A stretch of 64,000 nucleotides of DNA from Thalassotalea sp. Lineage in GTDB: Bacteria > Pseudomonadota > Gammaproteobacteria > Enterobacterales > Alteromonadaceae. The notes under the pieces were generated by a model that was given only the letters and a program-made list of their open reading frames with translations, was not told the origin of the DNA and searched no databases. Positions within the stretch are counted from its first letter, which is position 1. Each line of letters starts with the position of its first letter. Below, in pieces: positions 55,189 through 64,000 of the stretch. Made by a program: the position numbers and the translations under genes. Where the stretch lies: the NCBI GenBank assembly GCA_022448425.1, contig JAKVCY010000011.1:1-64000 (forward strand), written 5' to 3'.

Positions 55189-57615
55189 ATGAAAGTGACT
55201 TCACTATATACTTTACAGACTGATCTTGGAGATATTGTCGTGCAAGCAAACGTACTTTGGTATGAAACCCTAGGAATGAATGATGTTGATCGCGTTGGTG
55301 GCAAAAATGCATCATTAGGAGAAATGATTTCTAATCTCGCTAATGTTGGCGTGCAAGTGCCCGGAGGCTTTGCAACAACCGCATATGCGTTTAATGAGTT
55401 CCTAGAACAAAGTGGTCTAAACGACAGAATTTATCAATTACTCGATAACTTAGATGTTAGCGATGTAAATGCCCTAGCTGAATGCGGTGCGAAAATCCGT
55501 CAGTGGATTATCGATACGCCATTCCTTCCTCAAATGCAGCGAGATATTGAAGCGGCCTACGCTAAACTTGCTGGTGAATTCTCTGAAGATGCTTCATTCG
55601 CAGTGCGCTCTTCTGCTACAGCTGAAGATATGCCGGATGCATCATTTGCTGGTCAACAGGAAACCTTCCTAAACGTACGTGGTTTTGACGCTGTATTAGT
55701 GGCCATCAAGCATGTATTTGCATCGTTATTCAATGACCGTGCTATTTCTTACCGAGTACACCAAGGCTACGACCACCGTGGCGTGGCGCTATCTGCTGGT
55801 ATTCAGCGAATGGTACGTTCAGACATTGCTTCAAGTGGTGTTATGTTCTCAATCGACACAGAATCTGGCTTCGAAGATGTGGTGTTTATCACATCAAGCT
55901 ACGGCTTAGGTGAAATGGTTGTTCAAGGCGCGGTGAATCCTGATGAGTTCTATGTACATAAACCAACATTAGCCAAAGGTAATCCTGCCGTTGTACGTCG
56001 TACATTAGGTAGCAAAGCTATCAAGATGGTTTATGCAGATACGCAAGAACATGGCAAACAAGTTGAAATCGTTGATATTGAAGAAGCGACATCAAATACC
56101 TTCTCGTTGTTAGATGCTGAAGTTATGGAGCTTGCTAAACAAGCGGTGATCATCGAGCAGCATTACGGTCGTCCTATGGACATTGAGTGGGCAAAAGATG
56201 GCTTAGACGGCAAGTTATATATTGTTCAAGCACGTCCTGAAACGGTGCGTAGTCGTGAAAATGCTAATGTAATGGAACAGTTCCAATTACAAGATTCTGC
56301 CAATGTAGTTGTTGAAGGTCGAGCGATTGGTCACAAGATTGGTAGTGGTACAGCTAAGGTCTTATCTTCACTGGAAGAGATGGATAAAATTCAGCCGGGC
56401 GATGTTTTAGTGACAGATATGACAGACCCTGACTGGGAGCCGATCATGAAGCGTGCTTCTGCAATCGTCACCAACCGTGGCGGCCGTACTTGTCACGCGG
56501 CGATTATTGCTCGTGAGATGGGCATTCCTGCTGTTGTAGGTTGTGGTAATGCAACTAGCCTTATCAGTACAGGCGATGACATCACAGTGTCATGTGCAGA
56601 AGGTGATACGGGCTTTATTTACCATGGCAAACTAGATTACACAGTAACAACATCTGAAATCGACCAAATGCCACCGTTACCACTGAAAATTATGATGAAC
56701 GTTGGTAACCCTGACAGAGCATTCGCTTTTGCTCGGTTGCCACACGCTGGTATTGGCTTAGCGCGTTTGGAATTCATCATCAATAAGATGATTGGTGTGC
56801 ATCCTAAAGCTTTGCTTAATTACGCTAACGAAGAAGCAGAACTAAAAGCTGAGATCGATGACATTATCGCTGGTTATGAGAGTCCTGTTGAATTTTACAT
56901 TGCGAAGTTAACAGAGGGTATTTCGACACTTGCGGCAGCATATGCACCGGAGCGTGTGATAGTGCGTATGTCTGACTTTAAGTCGAATGAATATGCGAAC
57001 CTTGTAGGTGGCGACAAATACGAGCCGGAAGAAGAAAACCCGATGATCGGCTATCGCGGCGCTTCGCGTTATATCTCAGAAGACTTCCGCGATTGTTTCG
57101 CTCTTGAGTGTGAAGCGATTAAACGTGTACGCAATGAAATGGGCTTAACGAATGTAGAAATTATGATCCCATTTGTGCGTACCCTTGAAGAAGCAGCCGC
57201 TGTTATCGAGATTCTTGATGCACATGGTTTAAAACGAGGTCAAGATGGCTTGAAAATCATCATGATGTGTGAGCTTCCGTCAAACGCACTATTAGCAGAT
57301 CAATTCTTAGACTACTTCGATGGCTTCTCTATCGGTTCAAACGACTTAACACAGTTAACGCTTGGCTTAGATAGAGATTCTGGTTTGATAGCGCATCTAT
57401 TTGATGAGCGAAACCCTGCAATAAAAGCGTTACTAGAGATGGCAATCAAGGCTTGTAAAGCTCGTGGTAAATACGTGGGGATTTGTGGTCAAGGCCCTAG
57501 TGATCATGCGGACTTTGCAGCTTGGTTGGTAGAGCAGGGTATCGACAGTGTGTCTTTGAACCCAGACACTGTGTTACCAACATGGCTATACCTAGCTGAG
57601 CAACACAGCCCTTAG
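55189..57615 (+). CDS. ppsA: Phosphoenolpyruvate synthase
   Basis: [89 protein letters not shown]. Confidence 0.97.
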   Translation: MKVTSLYTLQTDLGDIVVQANVLWYETLGMNDVDRVGGKNASLGEMISNLANVGVQVPGGFATTAYAFNEFLEQSGLNDRIYQLLDNLDVSDVNALAECGAKIRQWIIDTPFLPQMQRDIEAAYAKLAGEFSEDASFAVRSSATAEDMPDASFAGQQETFLNVRGFDAVLVAIKHVFASLFNDRAISYRVHQGYDHRGVALSAGIQRMVRSDIASSGVMFSIDTESGFEDVVFITSSYGLGEMVVQGAVNPDEFYVHKPTLAKGNPAVVRRTLGSKAIKMVYADTQEHGKQVEIVDIEEATSNTFSLLDAEVMELAKQAVIIEQHYGRPMDIEWAKDGLDGKLYIVQARPETVRSRENANVMEQFQLQDSANVVVEGRAIGHKIGSGTAKVLSSLEEMDKIQPGDVLVTDMTDPDWEPIMKRASAIVTNRGGRTCHAAIIAREMGIPAVVGCGNATSLISTGDDITVSCAEGDTGFIYHGKLDYTVTTSEIDQMPPLPLKIMMNVGNPDRAFAFARLPHAGIGLARLEFIINKMIGVHPKALLNYANEEAELKAEIDDIIAGYESPVEFYIAKLTEGISTLAAAYAPERVIVRMSDFKSNEYANLVGGDKYEPEEENPMIGYRGASRYISEDFRDCFALECEAIKRVRNEMGLTNVEIMIPFVRTLEEAAAVIEILDAHGLKRGQDGLKIIMMCELPSNALLADQFLDYFDGFSIGSNDLTQLTLGLDRDSGLIAHLFDERNPAIKALLEMAIKACKARGKYVGICGQGPSDHADFAAWLVEQGIDSVSLNPDTVLPTWLYLAEQHSP

Positions 57616-57688
57616 CAATAGGTACCTAATGATAGACAATGCTAACTAAGCTTTTCGCATGTTAGCGTTGGCACTACGTTACAACTTC

Positions 57689-57726
57689 GAAAAAAGCCTA
57701 AGAATAAATTGTTCTTAGGCTTTTTG
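57689..57726. terminator. Terminator AAAAAAGCCTAAGAA..TTCTTAGGCTTTTT
   Basis: Stem-loop with T-tract after ppsA. Confidence 0.85.
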
Positions 57727-57802
57727 TATTTACTCGCTCAACTCTCGTCAGGGGCATGTTATACTGTGCTTCTCTGATGTTAGAAATAATTGCAATACCA
57801 AC

Positions 57803-60800
57803 ATGTTACCTCGGTTAGACCCTGTAGAATTAGTAAAACCTATCTATCAAGTATTTATCAGTGCACTTTCTCAAACTGCTTATCGTGGCGAGATTAATAG
57901 TCAATATAGCGCCCGCCTAGCGGTTGCAACAGATAATAGCATATATCAACAATTACCGCAGTTGGTATTGCATCCACGCAGTAAGCAAGATATTCAATTA
58001 ATTACTGAGCTCGCCAATCAGCAGCGCTTCGATGAAATTAAATTTAGTGCGCGTGGCGGCGGTACAGGTACTAATGGTCAGAGCTTAACACCCGGTGTCG
58101 TGATTGATTTATCCAAGTTTATGAATCGAATTTTGGAGATTAACGTTGAAGAAAACTGGGTTCGCGTTGAAGCAGGTGTGGTAAAAGATCAATTAAACGA
58201 TTATTTAAGACCATATGGCTATTTTTTTTCGCCAGACCTTTCAACATCTAACCGTGCAACGATTGGTGGCATGATTAACACCGACGCATCGGGTCAGGGC
58301 TCTTTGGTGTACGGTAAAACATCAGATCATGTTTTAGGTTTAAGTTCTGTTTTAGCCGACGGCTCGTTAATTGATACCGCTCCAATGGCAATCGCAGATG
58401 CCGAATCACTTGCAAACGAAGAGACAAGTCTAGGCCGCATTGTTGAGCAAGTTTTGAATAGTTGTCGTGACAACCGGGCGTTGATTTTAGAGAAATTCCC
58501 AAGGTTAAATCGCTTCTTAACGGGCTACGACTTAGAGCATGTGTTTGACGATGAACTTACACAATTTGATTTGAGTCGAGTTATTACTGGCTCTGAAGGC
58601 TCGCTAGCAGTTGTTTGTGAGGCGAAGTTAAACCTTACGCCTATTTCTAAAGCGAAAGCGTTAGTAAATATTAAGTACGATAGCTTTGATTCTGCGCTTC
58701 GACATTCGCCTGACTTGGTTAGAGCTCAAGCAACGTCTGTTGAAACACTTGATAGCAAAGTTCTTGATCTCGCTAAGAAAGATATTATCTGGCATACCGT
58801 AAGCGATCTGATCACTGACGTTCCTAACGTCGTGACGGATGGCCTGAATATGGTTGAGTATAATGATGAGTCAATCGACGCGTTGGAAATGCGCATTGCA
58901 ACGTTGGAAGAAATCCTTGCGGCAGATATGGCGGCCGACAAAGGGATTGTTGGCTATCAAATCACTTATGATTTAGGCAGCATTGGTCGACTTTATGCCA
59001 TGCGCAAAAAAGCAGTAGGTTTATTGGGAAATACCGAAGGTAATCAAAAGCCTTTGGCTTTTGCTGAAGACACTGCTGTACCACCAGAAAACTTAGCGGA
59101 TTTCATCGCTGAATTTCGTGCTTTACTCGACAGTCACCAACTCCAATATGGCATGTTTGGCCACGTTGATGCGGGTGTGTTACACGTGCGTCCAGCGCTT
59201 GATATGTGTGATCCTGAACAAGAAAAATTGCTACGAGAAATATCTGACCAAGTAGTAGCACTAACTGCCAAGTACAATGGTTTGATGTGGGGCGAACACG
59301 GTAAGGGCTATCGTAGTGAATATGGCCCAGAATTTTTTGGTGATGAATTGTTTACTGAACTGCGTAAGGTTAAAACAGCTTTTGACGCCAAAAATAAAAT
59401 GAATCCTGGCAAAATTTGTACACCGATAGATTCGTCAGAAGTCTTGGTGTCAGTGGATGGCGTGAAACGTGGCTATTTCGACCGACAAATCTCGATTCCT
59501 GTAAAAACCTCATTTGAATCAGCGCTTGGATGTAATGGTAACGGCTTGTGTTTTAATTATGACGCAGCAAGCCCGATGTGCCCATCTTCAAAGGTTACTC
59601 GAGATCGCAGACATTCGCCTAAAGGCCGTGCAGGGCTGATGCGCGAATGGTTGAGGTTAGTAGAGAAAAATGGTGTTGATGTCCTAGCGTTAGAAAAAGA
59701 CATTAATGGTTGGTCGGTTAAACAATTGCTAGATAAAGTGCGCAATAAGTTTAGTGTTAATGACAAGCAAGATTTCTCGCATGAGGTAATGGACGCTATG
59801 CAGGGCTGTTTAGCCTGTAAAGCGTGTGCTAGTCAGTGCCCAATTAAAGTTGACGTGCCAGATTTTAGAGCGCGCTTTATTAACTTGTATCACAGCCGTT
59901 ACTTCCGCCCGTTAAAAGACCACTTAGTTGCCAATGTTGAATCTATGGCGCCATTAATGGCTAAAATGCCAAAACTAACAAATAGCGTGTTATCGACTAG
60001 TTTGTATAAAAAGTTCTCTGCAACTCGCATCGGTTATGTTGATACGCCGCTATTAAGTTACCCAACGCTTAAAACACGATTGGCGAGTGGTGACTTTACG
60101 CAGTTCAATTTGGATGCGTTAAAGCAATTGCCTGAGCAAGAGCGAAATAAAACGATGTTAGTCGTTCAAGATCCGTTTACGTCATTTTATGATGCTAAGT
60201 CAGTTGAAGCTTTAGTGTTGCTAGCGAAGAAGATTGGCTTCAATCCTATCTTGTTACCGTTTAAGCCTAATGGGAAGCCACAGCACGTTAAAGGCTTCTT
60301 ATCGAGATTTGCCAAAACGGCGGCGTCTACATCAGCATTTCTTAATGAATTACACCAACTCAACATTCCTATGGTGGGCATGGATGCATCACTAGCGCTT
60401 TGCTATCGTGATGAGTACCGTCAAATACTTGGTGATACTCGTGGTGACTTTGAAGTACTGCTTGCTCACGAGTGGCTGCTTTCTATCCTTGGGGATGTTG
60501 ATGTAAAAGCCGAAAACAAAACCGTTGATTTTAAACTATTCGCACATTGTACTGAGAAAACAGCGTTGCCGAAATCGGAAGCTCAATGGCAACAAATTTT
60601 CGAAGCATTGGGTTTATCGTTAGATAAGGTTGCAGTGGGTTGTTGTGGTATGGCTGGCACTTATGGTCATGAAGCGACAAACTTTGACAACTCGAAGAAC
60701 TTATTTGAAATGAGCTGGCAAGGAAAGCTCAACACACTTTCTGAAGAGCAAGTGCTGGCGACAGGCTTCTCTTGTCGAAGTCAGACTAAACGCTTTGCTA

Positions 60801-60847
60801 AAATGAATGCTAGGCACCCAGTTGAAGCATTGGCAGAACTGCTTTAA
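57803..60847 (+). CDS. FAD-binding and (Fe-S)-binding oxidoreductase (YdiJ / D-2-hydroxyacid dehydrogenase-like)
   Basis: SARGGGTGTNGQSLTPGVVIDLSKFM, FSPDLSTSNRATIGGMINTDASGQGSLVYGKTSDH, CLACKACASQCPIKVDVPDFRARFI, GCCGMAGTYGHE. Confidence 0.92.
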   Translation: MLPRLDPVELVKPIYQVFISALSQTAYRGEINSQYSARLAVATDNSIYQQLPQLVLHPRSKQDIQLITELANQQRFDEIKFSARGGGTGTNGQSLTPGVVIDLSKFMNRILEINVEENWVRVEAGVVKDQLNDYLRPYGYFFSPDLSTSNRATIGGMINTDASGQGSLVYGKTSDHVLGLSSVLADGSLIDTAPMAIADAESLANEETSLGRIVEQVLNSCRDNRALILEKFPRLNRFLTGYDLEHVFDDELTQFDLSRVITGSEGSLAVVCEAKLNLTPISKAKALVNIKYDSFDSALRHSPDLVRAQATSVETLDSKVLDLAKKDIIWHTVSDLITDVPNVVTDGLNMVEYNDESIDALEMRIATLEEILAADMAADKGIVGYQITYDLGSIGRLYAMRKKAVGLLGNTEGNQKPLAFAEDTAVPPENLADFIAEFRALLDSHQLQYGMFGHVDAGVLHVRPALDMCDPEQEKLLREISDQVVALTAKYNGLMWGEHGKGYRSEYGPEFFGDELFTELRKVKTAFDAKNKMNPGKICTPIDSSEVLVSVDGVKRGYFDRQISIPVKTSFESALGCNGNGLCFNYDAASPMCPSSKVTRDRRHSPKGRAGLMREWLRLVEKNGVDVLALEKDINGWSVKQLLDKVRNKFSVNDKQDFSHEVMDAMQGCLACKACASQCPIKVDVPDFRARFINLYHSRYFRPLKDHLVANVESMAPLMAKMPKLTNSVLSTSLYKKFSATRIGYVDTPLLSYPTLKTRLASGDFTQFNLDALKQLPEQERNKTMLVVQDPFTSFYDAKSVEALVLLAKKIGFNPILLPFKPNGKPQHVKGFLSRFAKTAASTSAFLNELHQLNIPMVGMDASLALCYRDEYRQILGDTRGDFEVLLAHEWLLSILGDVDVKAENKTVDFKLFAHCTEKTALPKSEAQWQQIFEALGLSLDKVAVGCCGMAGTYGHEATNFDNSKNLFEMSWQGKLNTLSEEQVLATGFSCRSQTKRFAKMNARHPVEALAELL

Positions 60848-60864
60848 TTACGTAACTTCACGAA

Positions 60865-60895
60865 TAAAAAAGGCTACACTTAGGTAGCCTTTTTC
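60865..60895. terminator. Terminator AAAAAAGGCTAC..GTAGCCTTTTT between convergent genes
   Basis: Stem-loop with A/T tracts. Confidence 0.8.
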
Positions 60896-60921
60896 ATTAC
60901 TTCAAAATGTAATGGCTTAAG

Positions 60922-62232
60922 CTACTTAACTTTTTCGCTCTCTAATAACTTAAATACCTTCTTACCAATTTCCGTATTATCTTGATGGCCGCTAAATAGA
61001 GCAGCGTGCTCACCAAAGGCGATTACGGGTACATCGATTGCGGTGTGACCGCCAGATGTCCAGCCAGTATTGGTATGGTTATCAAAAACTTTCTTCACTG
61101 CATTTACCAGCGCACGTTTATCTGAACTTAACGCCTCTTTCGCTACTTTTAATGCGTTAAGTTCTTCTTCGGCAATGGCCATTTTAAACAGATTTTCGGC
61201 CAAACCAGCGTTGATAGATTGCTCGGCTAAAGTCACCGCAATAGACATCGGCGATTGCGTTTGTTTTGTTAGCACTTCTGGTGCCCACTTGTATTCGCCT
61301 TTTGCTGCTAAGGTCAAACCGCCAGTACTGTGGTCAGCCGTTAAAATAACCGTCGTATTCGGGTTTTGTGCAACGTAGCTTTCCAAGTACTCCATGGTCT
61401 TAGCCAAGTCTTCCATTTCGCCCATCGCCGCGCTGATATCATTTGCATGGCCAGCCCAGTCGACTTGGCTTGCTTCAATCAACAAAAAATAACCCTTGTC
61501 GTTCTCAAGTAGATTTGTCGCTGTTTTTGTCATGGTTGATAAACGATATTTGTTGGTATCGTCTAGTGCGTGCGGTAAGCCAATGTTATCGAATAGGCCT
61601 AATGCTTTTTTATCAGCTTTTAGGGTATCTAGCTGTTCATAGTTATCTATGTATTGCACACCTTGCTTTTCTAATTCTTTAACAAGGTTGCGGTCATCGC
61701 GAATAAAATATTCCCAACCACCTCCGAAAAGTACATCGAACTTCACTTGGTAGTTAATACGTTCATCGATATAGCTATCAGCAATTTCATTGTAATTTTT
61801 GCGGCTTTCATTATGTGCAATATAAGAGGCTGGTGTTGCGTGATTCACTTGTGACGTTACAACTGCGCCCGTTTTCATACCATATTGCTTGGCGCGTTCT
61901 AGCACGGTTTCCACAGGTTTTTTGTTAACGTCGACTGCAATCGCGCCATTGTACGATTTAATACCAGCCGATAATGCAGTAGCGCCTGCTGCCGAGTCTG
62001 TTACATAGCCAGATACTGGTGCTGGGTATGTTGAAGCTGAACCTACGTAGTATTTATCAAAGATAGTTGTTTCTACTTCTGGAGTAGATTTATCGTCGTT
62101 GTAATAACGGTATGCAGTGGTAAATGCTGGTCCCATGCCGTCAGCGATAACCATAATAATATTGTGTGGTTTCTCAGCCGCTTGTGCATTGAATGCCAAT
62201 GAAATACAAGCAGCAGTTAAAAGTTTACGCAT
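60922..62232 (-). CDS. Alkaline phosphatase (PhoA-type)
   Basis: IIMVIADGMGPAFTTAYRYY, VTDSAAGATALSAGIKSYNGAI, VILTADHSTGGL, TGWTSGGHTAIDVPVIAFGEHAALFSG. Confidence 0.94.
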   Translation of the reverse strand: MRKLLTAACISLAFNAQAAEKPHNIIMVIADGMGPAFTTAYRYYNDDKSTPEVETTIFDKYYVGSASTYPAPVSGYVTDSAAGATALSAGIKSYNGAIAVDVNKKPVETVLERAKQYGMKTGAVVTSQVNHATPASYIAHNESRKNYNEIADSYIDERINYQVKFDVLFGGGWEYFIRDDRNLVKELEKQGVQYIDNYEQLDTLKADKKALGLFDNIGLPHALDDTNKYRLSTMTKTATNLLENDKGYFLLIEASQVDWAGHANDISAAMGEMEDLAKTMEYLESYVAQNPNTTVILTADHSTGGLTLAAKGEYKWAPEVLTKQTQSPMSIAVTLAEQSINAGLAENLFKMAIAEEELNALKVAKEALSSDKRALVNAVKKVFDNHTNTGWTSGGHTAIDVPVIAFGEHAALFSGHQDNTEIGKKVFKLLESEKVK

Positions 62233-62286
62233 GATGTTTCCTGGTTGTGCTTTCTAATTTGATATCATTTAAGGCTAATTCTGTGA

Positions 62287-63483
62287 TTATTCGAGCGTTA
62301 ACTCAACCCAAACTAATCGGTGATCTGAAGACGCTGCTCGACTCTCGATCAAGCGGTATAAACTGTCTTCTTTCGTTGGCCAAAATACGCCACTGTCTTT
62401 TACTGTCCAGCCATGCTTAGACGGCAACACATAATCTGCTCGCATGCCCCAGTAAGCAGTGTGGTATTTGCTGTTGGTGTTATCTATTTTATGAACATCA
62501 CCACCTTTGCTTATTGGCATTGGATCAAATACATCAAGGTGGTTTAGTAATGCACCAATGCCTGAATAAATGGCGTCACCATCCATATTTGAAGCATTTA
62601 AATCACCCATGAGAACGAAACTATTGTTGTTGCTCTTACCGCCTCGAGTACCTTTGTCGTCATAGATGTAGTCACCATTTTTAGGTGTTAGATAATCAAC
62701 CCAAAAGCGAATTTCATCGTGGTTACGTTTGCCATTACGGTCTTCCTCACCGTCGAATACGGGAGGAGTAGGGTGACTGGCAAGTACATTGATTGTTTTG
62801 TTTTCTACTTTGACGGGAATATCCCAGTGTGACTTTGAGGAAAGTCTCAATTGTTTCCAAATGTCTTCTGGGTAGTAGCTGCTACCATCAGTAGGGTTTA
62901 TAGGCTTTAGTGCGCCTGGCATATCTTGCCACTTAAACGTTTGGAAAGTACGTACTTTTTCTTGATCAATTGGGTACTTTGACAATAAAACCATGGCAAA
63001 ATGGCCAGTAAAATGACCAAAGCCAAATGTGTCTTGTGGCTGTGTGATCTTTCCGTCGCCATTGATATCGAATGGTGTTTTTAATCCAGTGTTCACTGGG
63101 CCTTGAAAAACATATGGATAGTCAATCGCTTGTTGACCATTCTGGCTAACGTTCAAATAGTGTTTAATAAACGTTTGTAGGTCGTTGCCTGTGTCATCGA
63201 GACGATCAAACTCATTCAATAGCAATATATCTGGATTAATACGTTGAATGATTTCTGCGACATTTTTTATTTGCTGATTATCGCTTTTTAATTGCTTGCT
63301 TAGTTCATTGCCAACAGGCTTTTGGCCGCGCTCTATGTAGTTGAGCGCTTCCATGCTAACGTTGAAGGTAGCGATTTTAATTGAGCTTGGCATATCAATA
63401 TTCGGCATACCGTTATTTGCCGACGCAACCGAAGTAGACAACGCTACTGTTGCCAGTAGCGCTTTTGTTGAAATTGTTTTCAT
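62287..63483 (-). CDS. Exported endonuclease/exonuclease/phosphatase family protein
   Basis: SIKIATFNVSMEALNY, DILLLNEFDRLDD, VLASHPTPPVFDG, FVLMGDLNASN, ADYVLPSK, SSDHRLVWVEL. Confidence 0.9.
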   Translation of the reverse strand: MKTISTKALLATVALSTSVASANNGMPNIDMPSSIKIATFNVSMEALNYIERGQKPVGNELSKQLKSDNQQIKNVAEIIQRINPDILLLNEFDRLDDTGNDLQTFIKHYLNVSQNGQQAIDYPYVFQGPVNTGLKTPFDINGDGKITQPQDTFGFGHFTGHFAMVLLSKYPIDQEKVRTFQTFKWQDMPGALKPINPTDGSSYYPEDIWKQLRLSSKSHWDIPVKVENKTINVLASHPTPPVFDGEEDRNGKRNHDEIRFWVDYLTPKNGDYIYDDKGTRGGKSNNNSFVLMGDLNASNMDGDAIYSGIGALLNHLDVFDPMPISKGGDVHKIDNTNSKYHTAYWGMRADYVLPSKHGWTVKDSGVFWPTKEDSLYRLIESRAASSDHRLVWVELTLE

Positions 63484-64000
63484 TACTTAAGACCACAGCC
63501 TCTTAATATGATGTCGGTAAGAAACGCAGTAACTTGCTCTTGGTCTTCTTCTTCGTATTCAGCGCGGTTCATTACTGTTAACACTTGGATTTCAAAATCA
63601 GCGTAGTGTTGAGTCGTTGACCAAATAAGGAAGATTAACTTGTACGGGTCAACATCTACCATCTCGCCGTTATCAATCCAGTGTTGGAATAGGGCGGCTT
63701 TTTCTCTTACCCATTTTCTTAGATAAGTGCGTGCGAATTCTTTTAGGTGCTGTGCGCCTTGGATAATTTCCATCGCGTAGATTTTCGAAGAGCTAGGGTG
63801 TTGAAATGACATGCGTACTTTTGATGCGATAAATTTCTCTATCGCTATTTTTGGTCCCTGATCAGGGTCAATATCGCCTATGCCTTTATCCCATGTATCT
63901 AACGTATGCTCTAATACTGCGTGGTAAATGTTTTCTTTATTCTTAAAGTAGTAAAGGATATTGGCTTTCGGAAGTCCTGCACGGTCCGCGATAGATTGAA
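63483..64000 (-). CDS. TetR-family regulator (RutR-like C-terminal domain), truncated by window end
   Basis: Minus-strand frame continues past the listed ORF start: SIADRAGLPKANILYYFKNKENIYHAVLEHTLDTWDKGIGDIDPDQGPKIAIEKFIASKVRMSFQHPSSSKIYAMEIIQGA... Confidence 0.88.
   Translation of the reverse strand, partial: QSIADRAGLPKANILYYFKNKENIYHAVLEHTLDTWDKGIGDIDPDQGPKIAIEKFIASKVRMSFQHPSSSKIYAMEIIQGAQHLKEFARTYLRKWVREKAALFQHWIDNGEMVDVDPYKLIFLIWSTTQHYADFEIQVLTVMNRAEYEEEDQEQVTAFLTDIILRGCGLK

Noticed and set aside
57757-57770. gttatactgtgct resembling part of the NanR-like motif
   Set aside because: Only a partial match, lacking TATACCA, and upstream of an unrelated oxidoreductase.

Overview
Chromosomal window from a marine gammaproteobacterium, probably Alteromonadales (Colwellia/Thalassotalea-like; inferred from gene content and repeat style, not searched). 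The left 16 kb is a sialic acid / amino sugar catabolic island. It holds a TonB-dependent receptor, NagA, NanA, NagB, NanK, NanE, a Kelch(NanM-like)-SSS symporter fusion, a GntR/FadR-type regulator and an alpha/beta hydrolase. Two degenerate sulfatase genes plus a third sulfatase tail lie in the same island. A recurring TATAC(C)TGTTATACCA-type motif and a perfect TATTATACCA-ATA-TGGTATAATA palindrome lie upstream of the island's transcription units and look like NanR-type operators. One sulfatase is truncated at the window's left edge by what looks like the end of an IS982-type element. Next comes an octaheme cytochrome c/TPR gene broken only by in-frame stops, a MITE-like element, and copies of a dispersed repeat. 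The rest is mostly ordinary chromosome: nadA, tRNA-Ser(GGA), recCBD, SDR/HAD, a His-rich TonB receptor with a Cys-rich small protein, S41 and S9 peptidases, lacZ plus a GPH symporter, an MCP, LMW-PTP, DAHP synthase, ppsR/ppsA, a YdiJ-like FAD/Fe-S oxidoreductase, alkaline phosphatase and a secreted endonuclease/phosphatase. The most notable candidate is the sialic acid island with associated, now decayed, sulfatases and a regulon-linked esterase. It may be a remnant pathway for sulfated or O-acylated sialic acids. All family assignments come from reading motifs; no database search was run.
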